Shown: in pieces, positions 1 to 7,426 of the stretch
Position numbering within the stretch: position 1 is the stretch's first letter
Layout: every line of letters begins with the position of its first letter
Assembly (NCBI GenBank): GCA_041481485.1
Contig: JBGPBY010000059.1
Span: forward strand, 1 to 20,131
DNA length: 20,131 nucleotides
Reading direction: 5' to 3'
Source: JBGPBY01 sp041481485
Lineage (GTDB): Bacteria; Acidobacteriota; Terriglobia; 20CM-2-55-15
Translations under genes and position numbers: made by a program
Notes under the pieces: generated by a model
The model's database searches: none
Seen by the model: only the letters and a program-made list of their open reading frames with translations
Told to the model about the DNA's origin: nothing

Positions 1-63
1 ATTGCTTGGAAAACCCTGCTGGGTTTTCCACCGCTACCACCGGCGCGACGGCGGTTATATTAG
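1..63 (+). CDS. Possible 3' tail of an upstream gene (partial)
   Basis: Frame 1 is open from the first base of the window to a TAG at 61-63, giving a 20-residue tail rich in Pro, Arg and Leu. The gene would start outside the window. Nothing in so short a tail identifies a family, and an open frame of this length can arise by chance. It is listed only because the operon that follows could have a member upstream. The next 196 bases before the first clear gene hold no convincing ORF. Confidence 0.2.
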   Translation: MAWKTLLGFPPLPPARRRLY

Positions 64-259
64 AAAAGAGAAATCAAGACAACGAACGATCATTTACACG
101 AAATTCTTGACGCTACCGAAGTCTACAACTCCCAGCGCCTTCAGGGATCCCGGAATCTTGCTTCAGAACATCAGGGGGACTTCACCGCTTTCTATGTCCG
201 CACTGGATTGTCTGATATATTCCGGCCTGCAATATGGTTTCGAAAACTCAAGGAGTCTC

Positions 260-667
260 ATGCGGAACCGAAAGTTCCTGTCAGCATGCCTTCTGGCGAC
301 TGCTGCACTAATCACTTCGTCTTTCTTGGTGGCCCAGGAAGGTCATCCCCTGACCGGCACGTGGGCTGGTGATTGGGGACCCAGCGCCACTCAGCGTAAT
401 CACCTCACATTTGTCATGAACTGGGACGGCAAAAACGTCACGGGTTCAATCAATCCAGGTCCGGACTCCATTCAACTCGGCAGTGTCTACCTGGATGTAA
501 CCAACTGGACTGTGCGCATTGAAGCAGACGCGAAGGACGCGGCGGGCAAGGCTGTTCACGTTTCTGCTGAAGGCAAGCTCGAGGACATCAGTTCGCCCCA
601 TCGGAAGATCACAGGCTCGTGGCAGCAGGGGTCCGTTAAAGGCGACTTTAGATTGGTCCGAGATTGA
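260..667 (+). CDS. Small secreted beta-rich protein of unknown function
   Basis: A 135-residue exported protein. Residues 1-25 form a Sec signal peptide with a basic start (MRNRKF), a hydrophobic core and an A-Q cleavage region. The mature part is beta-rich with alternating polar and hydrophobic residues, including GTWAGDWGP near the start, MNWDGKNVTGSINPGPD in the middle and ITGSWQQGSVKGDF at the end. The two G-T/S-W motifs at either end resemble small lipocalin- or avidin-like barrels, but this is only a visual likeness. The ATG at 260 was chosen over the longer open frame because AGGAG lies at 251-255 and the signal peptide starts here; the upstream extension is not protein-like. It is the first gene of a tight co-directional run, 2 bp before the next gene, so it probably works in the periplasm with the proteins that follow. 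No enzyme motif is visible. Confidence 0.85.
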   Translation: MRNRKFLSACLLATAALITSSFLVAQEGHPLTGTWAGDWGPSATQRNHLTFVMNWDGKNVTGSINPGPDSIQLGSVYLDVTNWTVRIEADAKDAAGKAVHVSAEGKLEDISSPHRKITGSWQQGSVKGDFRLVRD

Positions 668-669
668 TA

Positions 670-1797
670 ATGAATCCCACCAGGCACATTGGTTCAGTTG
701 CGATCGCGATTGCAGTTTCTGTCTGGAGTTCGGCCATGGTCTCCGGTCAGTTGTCGCAAACGGCGACTTACGATAGCGAACGGCAGATTCATCTTCAGGG
801 CGACGTCACGAGAATCGACTGGGTCAATCCACGCGCGTTCGTATTTGTAGACGTTCGGGATGAAAGCGGAACTGTTCTCAATTGGGCCCTGGATATTGGG
901 AATCCTCTGGATCTCGAACGGGACGGATGGAAGCGCAGCTCCGTACAGTCGGGAGACACCGTAACAGTAGACGCGGTTCCCGCCCGTGGAGATCGGCGGA
1001 TTGCTCTCGCAAAGACGGTTGTATTGAAATCCACCGGCAAGCGGTTATTCGCGAGCGCGGCAGCGCGCGCCGCGTCTCCACTGCCAGCGCCGACGCCGCG
1101 CTGGCCGGATGGCCAGATCCGGCTTGGACCCGCGCCCGGCAAGAAAGGGTATTGGGGAGCTCCGAGCACTCGGATAGTGGTAGAGAACAAGGGGCCAAAA
1201 ATCCCGATGAACGAAGACGGCCTTTTGCTCAACCTGGCAGACGCCGACCGTGTCGCACCGTTTCAGCCGTGGGCCAAAGCATTGTATTTGTACCGTCAGC
1301 GCAATCTGCTGAAGGATGATCCGCAGGGACGCTGCGTCCCGCAGGGCGGCCCGCGGCAGTTTCAATCACCCAATGGGTTCCAGTTCATCGAACAGCGCGA
1401 ATTGGGACGCATCCTCGTGCTCCTTGGCGGAGGAGATCGAAACTGGCGAGTCATTTACACCGACGGGCGGCCTGCCGTACCTGCGGCAGAGGCAGTCCTT
1501 AGTTATTACGGTACGTCCACAGGACGCTGGGAAAAGGATACGTTGATCGTCGACTCTACCGGTTACAGCGAACGCTTCTGGATGGCAAACGGCGGACTGC
1601 CTCACACCGAAGCGCTGCACGTGATCGAGAAATTCTCGCGACCGAATCTGGATACGTTGAAATACGACGTGACCATCGACGATCCCAGAACTTACACCCG
1701 GCAATGGACCGCAAGCTGGACCGTGCAGTGGGTACCGGACAAGGAAATCCAGGAGTATTTCTGTGAAGAGAACTCAGAACAGACTTTTATCCGTTGA
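670..1797 (+). CDS. Secreted two-domain protein: DUF6152-like N-terminus fused to an RWPDG/WRVIYTDGRP domain
   Basis: A 375-residue exported protein with a signal peptide at about 1-26. Residues about 32-125 match the DUF6152-type domain of the gene at 1811 (TYDSERQ, I-x-L-x-G-x-V-T-x-x-D-W-x-N-P-x-A-F-V-F). After a Pro/Ala linker, residues about 138-375 match the whole mature protein at 2221. Shared blocks are TPRWPDG, KGYW, QPWAKAL, NWRVIYTDGRP, DTLIVDSTGY, a SRP-x-L-x-TL-x-Y segment, TIDDP and a final EYFC. Thus one protein joins two domains that are separate genes just downstream. The domain function is unknown; conserved Trp, Tyr and Asp suggest ligand binding rather than a recognisable active site. 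It lacks the His-His after the signal peptide and the NPH histidine present in the 1811 protein (here SQTATYD and NPR). The ATG at 670 is preferred to the TTG at 664; it lies 2 bp after the previous stop. Confidence 0.85.
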   Translation: MNPTRHIGSVAIAIAVSVWSSAMVSGQLSQTATYDSERQIHLQGDVTRIDWVNPRAFVFVDVRDESGTVLNWALDIGNPLDLERDGWKRSSVQSGDTVTVDAVPARGDRRIALAKTVVLKSTGKRLFASAAARAASPLPAPTPRWPDGQIRLGPAPGKKGYWGAPSTRIVVENKGPKIPMNEDGLLLNLADADRVAPFQPWAKALYLYRQRNLLKDDPQGRCVPQGGPRQFQSPNGFQFIEQRELGRILVLLGGGDRNWRVIYTDGRPAVPAAEAVLSYYGTSTGRWEKDTLIVDSTGYSERFWMANGGLPHTEALHVIEKFSRPNLDTLKYDVTIDDPRTYTRQWTASWTVQWVPDKEIQEYFCEENSEQTFIR

Positions 1798-1810
1798 TGG
1801 AGAGGCAACC

Positions 1811-2215
1811 ATGAATCTAAAAAACTGCTTGCTCAAAAGTGGAACGATTGCGTCATTGGCCCTGTTACTGATGACGTCAACTCCCGCACTTGCGCACCAC
1901 TCGTTTGATGCGGAATATGACTCGAACAAGCCAATCACACTCACAGGTTTTGTTACGAAGCTGGATTGGAACAATCCCCATGCTTTTGTGTTCATCGATA
2001 CCAAAGATCAATCCGGCGCGACCAAAAGTTACAAGATTGAAATGGGCCCTCCCTATGCGCTGACCCGTGGCGGGTGGACTCGGGACATCATAAAGGCCGG
2101 AGACAAGGTGACGGTGACTGGCGCGGCTCTGGCCAAAGATGGAAGTAACGCAGCGGGATCCATGCAAACAACATCGATGACTCTCGCATCGGGCCAGAAA
2201 CTGGTCATGAGGTGA
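1811..2215 (+). CDS. Secreted DUF6152-family protein
   Basis: A 134-residue exported single-domain protein. Residues 1-28 are a signal peptide ending in the AxA-type motif P-A-L-A, so cleavage would leave His-His-Ser-Phe at the mature N-terminus. The rest has the family pattern: HHSFDAEYD, I-T-L-T-G-x-V-T-K-L-D-W-N-N-P-H-A-F, an aromatic/Gly-rich centre (GGWTRD) and a closing G-D-K-V-T-V strand. I recognise it as the DUF6152 type (beta-sandwich-like, periplasmic, function unknown). H29, H30 and H57 are the only striking candidate ligands and suggest metal binding, which is inference. The ATG at 1811 has GGAGAGG at 1799-1805. It lies 13 bp after the preceding gene and 5 bp before the next, so co-translation is likely. 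Confidence 0.88.
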   Translation: MNLKNCLLKSGTIASLALLLMTSTPALAHHSFDAEYDSNKPITLTGFVTKLDWNNPHAFVFIDTKDQSGATKSYKIEMGPPYALTRGGWTRDIIKAGDKVTVTGAALAKDGSNAAGSMQTTSMTLASGQKLVMR

Positions 2216-2220
2216 CGCCC

Positions 2221-2997
2221 ATGCGGCCCGGACCCGTCTGCACCCTAGTTTTTATGGCCGGTCTTTGTCTGTTGATCGCGCCGCAATCCTTTCCGCAACG
2301 CGGTCGAGGTGCGGCGCCCGCTACTCCCGCGGCTGCCAGCGCGGATGCCCAGCCCACTCCGCGATGGCCGGATGGTCATGTGAACCTGGGCTCGACACCG
2401 GCCGCGAAAGGATATTGGGAAGTCCGGCCGGGCCTTGGCGGACCGCCACGCGCTGCGGACATTCCACTTCAACCGTGGGCGAGGGCTTTGTCTCAATATC
2501 GTGCTTCCAAGACTGACCTGTATCCACCTCAAGTGAATTGCAAACCTGGCGGCGGGCCTTCCTTCTTTCTGGCGCCAGGATTCGAGTTCGTGGATATACC
2601 GGAGCAGAAAACCATTTTCATTTTGAACATTGCCGGGCCACATTCCTGGCGCGTGATTTACACCGACGGGCGCCCGCATCCCACCGGCGATGCATTGAGA
2701 CCTACGTTTTTCGGTCATTCCGTCGGTAAATGGGATGGCGACACTCTCGTGATCGACACGGTGGGATTCAACGAGAAGCAATGGATCGCAGGCACATACC
2801 CCACTACCGAACAACTCCATTTGACCGAACGCGTGTCGCGTCCCAGTTTGAAGACGCTCAATTATGAAGCCACGATCGACGATCCCGGGGCATACACCGC
2901 CCCATGGACGATTCGCTGGACAATTACCGATAGGACTGCCTCCAAATGGATCGATGGCGGAGAGATGTTCGAATACATCTGCCAGGATTCGCGATAG
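2221..2997 (+). CDS. Secreted RWPDG/WRVIYTDGRP-domain protein of unknown function
   Basis: A 258-residue exported protein corresponding to the C-terminal domain of the protein encoded at 670. A signal peptide covers about 1-26. An Ala/Pro linker leads to TPRWPDG, then KGYW, LQPWARAL, a Cys-x-Pro-Gly-Gly-Gly segment, WRVIYTDGRP, GKWDGDTLVIDTVGF, TTEQLHLTERVSRPSL, ATIDDPGAYT and a final EYIC. This is a recurrent secreted family in Acidobacteriota and some Proteobacteria, with no function known to me. The ATG at 2221 was chosen over the GTG at 2212 because GAGGTGA (2209-2215) sits 5 bases upstream, overlapping the previous stop codon. That arrangement implies translational coupling to the DUF6152 gene. 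The pair (1811 and 2221) together reproduces the domain content of the single gene at 670. Confidence 0.85.
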   Translation: MRPGPVCTLVFMAGLCLLIAPQSFPQRGRGAAPATPAAASADAQPTPRWPDGHVNLGSTPAAKGYWEVRPGLGGPPRAADIPLQPWARALSQYRASKTDLYPPQVNCKPGGGPSFFLAPGFEFVDIPEQKTIFILNIAGPHSWRVIYTDGRPHPTGDALRPTFFGHSVGKWDGDTLVIDTVGFNEKQWIAGTYPTTEQLHLTERVSRPSLKTLNYEATIDDPGAYTAPWTIRWTITDRTASKWIDGGEMFEYICQDSR

Positions 2998-3030
2998 ACA
3001 ATCCGGCAGGTTGATTCCAGCCGAGGAATC

Positions 3031-5541
3031 ATGATCCACATTTTACCGGCATGCGACAGACCTGTCCGAAAGCTGTCGCTGATTCTCTTTGCTCTGATTC
3101 TTTTCCTGGGTGCTCTTCCGCTGGCGGCACAAGACCAGGGCGGTCTTTCGACTCGCAATCCCCTGGATGAAATCAAGGAAGAGCTGAAGCAGGAACTGTC
3201 TGACGCCAAGGTTCCATTTACAGTGGAGCAGGAACGCTCCATCGCGCTGGTGCTGGAAGAGTCACGGCGCGCCTCCGAGGAGCTCTTTGGCACGGTCATG
3301 GATTTCAGAAACGGTCCTCCGCGGGGCGAAGATCTGGATCGCGCGCGTGCAGGTATCCAATGGATGAACGACGATTTCAGCAAGCGCGTGCGAATGGTTC
3401 TCACCATGGTGCAATTGGTGGCGTGGGATATGCACTTGGCGGCTATTGCAGAGCGACGTTCGGCGAAATCAGGCGATGGCACAGCCGGAACCAGGGAACA
3501 GGTTCAGCAGATTCGCGTCAACAACAACCCCTTCACCACGGAATCCCAGTATTTCGGGACGGGAAGCGGTAATGGCAGTTATGGCTTTTCGAACGGCGGC
3601 GGAATCAGTACCGAAATCTTCCAGCGCGGCGGAACCGGCGCATTTCACGGCACGTACGAATTCCGTCTGAAGGATGCCTCCTTGAATGCACGAAATGCTT
3701 TCTCACCCACCAGGCCGTCCTACCAGCAGCGCAATTTCAATGTGAACACCAACGGGCCACTGATTCGAAATCGACTGACCATCAGTGCCGGCGCCAGCCA
3801 GACGGATCAGGAAAACGTCGGAACAATCGCGGCCCAGACTGCGCAAGGCCCATTCGTGTTGGGATTCACGGTCCCCACGGTCTCCCGCAACTTTGGCATC
3901 AGCGGCACATACCAGATTGAGAAGAAGCAATCGCTGCAGTTCTCATTCAACAACGGCACGAATCGATCCGACAATCAGGGGATGGGTGGATTCAGCTTAC
4001 CGGAACGTGCGTACAGCACCAGCGGTGGTTCGCGGAGCCTGCAGCTTCGCCATGTCTGGTTCAAGTCGGATCACACCGTTCAGGATATTACCTACAACTA
4101 TTCCATCAATCACTCGCGGTCGACACCGGTGTCCAGCGCTCCGGCAATTGACGTGATCGCCGCGTTTAGCAGCGGAGGAAATCCGGACGTTAATGCAGAA
4201 AGCCGTACGACCCAATCCATCCGGCCGTTGTGGATCTACACCGGCCGCCGCTGGACTGTTCGAACGGGAGGTCAGTTCTACTACACGCGCCCGGTGCAAA
4301 CGACGGAAAGCAACTTCATCGGCACATTTCAGTTTTCAGACCTGAATTCGTTTCTGCTCGGCCAGCCCATCACATATCGCATAACGCGCGGCGATCCGCG
4401 CGTTCGAATCCGGCACATTGAAGAGAGCGCTTTCCTTCAGAACGACTACAGATTCTCAGACCGACTCACGTTCTTCTTCGGAGTTCGAGCGGAATCGCAA
4501 AACGATTTGACTGACCATACAAACATTGATCCTCGTATCGGAATTGCATTCGCTATCGGCAAGTCGACCGTCGTTCGGGCTGGAGCCGGCACGTTTCATC
4601 TTCGGCTCGACAACTGGGTGGTGCGGGAAGTCTTGCGGCTGGACGGAACGCGGCAGTATGAAATCGTCATCAACAACCCGTCTTATCCCGATCCCTTTCA
4701 GTTCGGAGATGTTACCGTTGTTCCGCCGGCGTCTCGCCGGGTGTGGGCGGATCGCCTCGAGGCTCCTTACAGTTTGAACTACTCGTTTGTCGTCGAACGC
4801 AGTCTGCCGCGCAACTTATTTGTTTCACTGTCCTACGACTATAGCCGCGGATTACACTTGTTCCGCAGCCGCGATTTGAATGCCCCTTTTCCGGGGACGC
4901 CACCAGACGCCAATGGCCGGATTCCACGTCCCGATCCGTCACAAGGCAACGTCTGGCAGCTCGAGTCTACCGGATTGACGAAGTGGGACGCACTCAAAGC
5001 CAGCATGCGCCAGCGCTTCAGCATATTCAGTGTCAACGCCACGTACACGTTCCAGATGAATATCGGTGACGCTTCCTGGAACGGACCTTTTGCGACGTCG
5101 TCGAATAACTACGATCTTCTGGAAGACTGGGCCAGCGTGCCGCGGCATCAATTCGACATCAACGTCAATTCGCGCCTGCCGCTGGGTCTCTTTCTCACGA
5201 CGGCTTACCAAATCAGGAATGGCAGTCCCTACAGCATTACAACCGGCAAAGACGACAACGGCGACGGAATCGTCAATGACCGGCCACCTGGCGTTCCGCG
5301 CCTAACCGAAATGGGGCCGAAATATCGCACCGTGAATCTGAACATTTCGAAAGCCGTTCAGATCCGCAAGTCTGCGAACGGTACCGGACCCAACTTGAAC
5401 GTGTTTGCCAACATGACCAATGCGTTGAACACCACCAATTTCGGTACTCCCAGCGGCGTTCTCACTTCGCCTTTTTTTGGGAAATCTACATTCGCAAACA
5501 ATCCCCGTGAAATCGAGGTAGGCGCGCGCTTTCAGTTCTAA
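3031..5541 (+). CDS. Oar-like TonB-dependent-receptor-type outer-membrane protein
   Basis: An 836-residue protein with a signal peptide (about 1-34, ending LPLAAQ). Residues about 40-150 are charged and helical, with VEQERSIALVLEESRR and a VLT-x-x-Q-L-x-A-W segment resembling LTxxQ (Spy-like) periplasmic helices. From about 165 the sequence turns into the Oar/TonB-receptor style: VNNNPFTTESQYFG, a Gly/Asn-rich strand, EIFQRGGTGAFHGTYEF and SLNARNAFSPTRPSYQQRNF, then about 600 residues of alternating beta-strands. It ends ARFQF with a terminal Phe, the usual barrel-assembly signal. No TonB box, carboxypeptidase-like domain or complete plug is visible, so it is shorter than the usual 1000-1200 residues. 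It might be a passive or differently energised transporter. The start has GAGGA at 3023-3027. It is the last gene of the run, 33 bp after the previous one, and may take up or bind what the secreted proteins handle. Confidence 0.85.
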   Translation: MIHILPACDRPVRKLSLILFALILFLGALPLAAQDQGGLSTRNPLDEIKEELKQELSDAKVPFTVEQERSIALVLEESRRASEELFGTVMDFRNGPPRGEDLDRARAGIQWMNDDFSKRVRMVLTMVQLVAWDMHLAAIAERRSAKSGDGTAGTREQVQQIRVNNNPFTTESQYFGTGSGNGSYGFSNGGGISTEIFQRGGTGAFHGTYEFRLKDASLNARNAFSPTRPSYQQRNFNVNTNGPLIRNRLTISAGASQTDQENVGTIAAQTAQGPFVLGFTVPTVSRNFGISGTYQIEKKQSLQFSFNNGTNRSDNQGMGGFSLPERAYSTSGGSRSLQLRHVWFKSDHTVQDITYNYSINHSRSTPVSSAPAIDVIAAFSSGGNPDVNAESRTTQSIRPLWIYTGRRWTVRTGGQFYYTRPVQTTESNFIGTFQFSDLNSFLLGQPITYRITRGDPRVRIRHIEESAFLQNDYRFSDRLTFFFGVRAESQNDLTDHTNIDPRIGIAFAIGKSTVVRAGAGTFHLRLDNWVVREVLRLDGTRQYEIVINNPSYPDPFQFGDVTVVPPASRRVWADRLEAPYSLNYSFVVERSLPRNLFVSLSYDYSRGLHLFRSRDLNAPFPGTPPDANGRIPRPDPSQGNVWQLESTGLTKWDALKASMRQRFSIFSVNATYTFQMNIGDASWNGPFATSSNNYDLLEDWASVPRHQFDINVNSRLPLGLFLTTAYQIRNGSPYSITTGKDDNGDGIVNDRPPGVPRLTEMGPKYRTVNLNISKAVQIRKSANGTGPNLNVFANMTNALNTTNFGTPSGVLTSPFFGKSTFANNPREIEVGARFQF

Positions 5542-5572
5542 CCAATGTGAATTGTGATTTTGGAAACTTCCG

Positions 5573-6640
5573 TCATTTGCGCGTCATCGAGCGGTACGCA
5601 ACGCGATCACTGGTGAACGAGCTCAGCCAGATATCATTCCCGACAGGCATTGCCGTCGCCGTCCCGGTGTAAGGAGGCGCCGCCGGACCGCGGGTGACTT
5701 CGGTGATGCGCATCGTTTTGGGGTCGACGGCATCCACCACCCAGCCGCGGGGACACTGAATATCTTCAGGCTTCTTCGGCGCACCGCCGCATGCCTTCTC
5801 CTCATCAATCATTCCTGTCGTGAGCAGGCGATCGCCAACGAGCCGTACATTGTCCGGAGCAAACTCCTTTAGCTGTGCGACACGCAGCGGCTTCGACGGG
5901 TTGGCCCGCGAGAAGGCGACGATCTGCTTCAAACCCGTGGATGCCACGAAGAACTCGGTGTCGTCGGCCGAGGTTTCAATACCATTATTTCCGGGAAGCT
6001 CGGTTCCACTCAATGTGCGGAAGTCTTTCGAACCTGGGGTCCATAGCAACACCACGCCGGTGTTGCGTCCTGCCCAGACGTCTTGAAATGTCTTGCCGGG
6101 CAGAACCAGTACCGTGGCAACAAGCGTGCCATCTCGAAAGGCGGCAACACTGTTGACTGCAACATTATTTGGTGTCGATACGCAACCAATCCACGTCGCA
6201 GTGGGAACGGCGCCGCGCGAATCCACTTCAAACACTTCGACGGATTCTCGTCCACCATGATTGGTTACATAGAGTGTGAATCGACCGGCTTCTGCCGAAC
6301 GCAGGCTCAAGCCATGCAGCACTGCGACTTTGGGATCCAACGGACTGAAGCAATTCGCAAACCGGTTCTTGTCGGCCTTAACTGGTGCGGCGCCCGCTCC
6401 GAAGAGGGTTCGTGCACTCTTTGCCTGCGTATCGATGAGATGCAGGCCGCTGCCGGCTTCCATTCCACTCGTGATCAGCCAGCGAGTGCCAGGTATCAGC
6501 ACCAGATCTTCCGGCGCCGGCAAGCCGCATATGAAGTTCAGTCCACCGGATGCGGCGCACGACTTCGATTGAGCGCCGAGGTTCAATGAATAGATGATCG
6601 CCAAACCTGCAAAGAACACCGGAATTACGATTCGCTTCAT
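5573..6640 (-). CDS. Secreted SMP-30/gluconolactonase-like beta-propeller protein
   Basis: A 355-residue exported protein. The signal peptide is MKRIVIPVFFAG through about LGAQS. The mature protein shows repeated beta-propeller-style segments: PEDLVLIPGTRWLITSG, a LHLID strand, LYVTNHGGRESVEVFEVD, PNNVAVNSVAAFRDGTLVAT, NGIETSADDTEFFVASTG, FAPDNVRLVGDRLLTTG and a final NDIWLSSFTSDRVAY. Asn and Asp in the NN-x-A-V, GNNGIETSADD and PDNV loops sit where SMP-30, gluconolactonase and paraoxonase propellers bind calcium; substrate unknown. Four Cys residues may form disulfides. The ATG at 6640 has GGAGGG seven bases upstream. It converges with the barrel gene (31 bp between stops, no clear hairpin). 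A broken sigma factor lies directly upstream on the same strand, so its original transcription may have changed. Confidence 0.75.
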   Translation of the reverse strand: MKRIVIPVFFAGLAIIYSLNLGAQSKSCAASGGLNFICGLPAPEDLVLIPGTRWLITSGMEAGSGLHLIDTQAKSARTLFGAGAAPVKADKNRFANCFSPLDPKVAVLHGLSLRSAEAGRFTLYVTNHGGRESVEVFEVDSRGAVPTATWIGCVSTPNNVAVNSVAAFRDGTLVATVLVLPGKTFQDVWAGRNTGVVLLWTPGSKDFRTLSGTELPGNNGIETSADDTEFFVASTGLKQIVAFSRANPSKPLRVAQLKEFAPDNVRLVGDRLLTTGMIDEEKACGGAPKKPEDIQCPRGWVVDAVDPKTMRITEVTRGPAAPPYTGTATAMPVGNDIWLSSFTSDRVAYRSMTRK

Positions 6641-6741
6641 GGCATTTCCCTCCCGGCCAGCATGATACGCCAGTTTGATTCACGGAGTCCGTGGCTGTGC
6701 TCCCACTCCTGCCCGTAAGTACGCCATCCCGCCGAGCCTGG

Positions 6742-7233
6742 CTAAGGAAGGCGGCGCACGGATCGAACCGTTCTCTGCCGCTCGGACAAATCTTCCGTGG
6801 CACTCCATACGGTGCGAACCTGCTCCTGGACCAGGGCCGCTCGTTCCGGAGAGATTCTCCGATCCGGCAGCTAGTCGCCGATCACCGCAGGCGCCACCGC
6901 CGAGTGCTGAACCTGCCGCCAGAACTGCAGCCGCCGATTCCGCAGATGCTTTCGAACTGAATTGATGGCGATTCGCATCAACCAGGTGTGCAGCGTCGAG
7001 TCGCCCCGGAATGCCTTTCGGCCACGGTAAGCATTCCAAAAGCAGTCCTGAGTCAGCGTCTCAGCAACGTCCCGATCGCGAGTGGAAGCGAGAATGAACC
7101 GAAGAATCCGAGGCCAGTAGAACTGGACGACCCGGTCGAAGTCCTGAATCTCCGTTACCGGGTTGTCCAGGCTCGCGGTAATGAACGCGGAGGTGATGCT
7201 CGGCTCCATGCAATCGTATAGAGGACCTTTCAT
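6742..7233 (-). pseudogene. ECF sigma-70 factor remnant, stopped after region 2 and truncated in region 4
   Basis: The first 120 residues contain a clear ECF sigma region 2: FDRVVQFYWPRILRFIL, DRDVAETLTQDCFWNAYRG, FRGDSTLHTWLMRIAINSV, then RKHLRNRRLQFW. A TAG at 6871-6873 ends this frame in the linker. Reading on in the same frame gives ISPERAALVQEQVRTVW and EDLSERQRTV, the normal linker and first helix of region 4. The sigma match then ends abruptly and a second stop follows at 6742-6744. No frame beyond this restores the promoter -35-binding helix-turn-helix. The gene therefore has both a nonsense codon and a lost 3' end and should not make a working sigma factor, though a region-2-only peptide could still be made. 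The ATG at 7233 has CGGAG just upstream; a second Met is at 7209. No anti-sigma gene is adjacent. Confidence 0.8.
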
Positions 7234-7426
7234 CACTCCGCCTTAACACGCTCTGCAACTTTTTGGAAGGCGGTAACACTGAAAAGGATTCTGCACGGAT
7301 TTTTGTCCCCGTATCCGGGCTTTGAGTTTTCGCTTTGTCCGCATGGTTTATCAACAACTGAAGAGCGGGAATTAGAGCCTGACTGGAATACACTAGCGCT
7401 CGGCAAATCCGCCAGAGGGTGGATTA

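Noticed and set aside
2..259. An open frame extending the first gene upstream to position 2
   Set aside because: The added 86 residues are not protein-like, and the signal peptide with its AGGAG site starts at 260.
664..672. TTG at 664 as the start of the fused two-domain protein
   Set aside because: The ATG at 670 gives the same signal peptide with a stronger start codon and only a 2-base gap to the previous stop.
2245..3039. A 264-residue antisense open frame opposite the RWPDG-domain gene
   Set aside because: The + strand frame has a signal peptide, a coupled RBS and a clear paralogue at 670; the antisense frame shows no motif.
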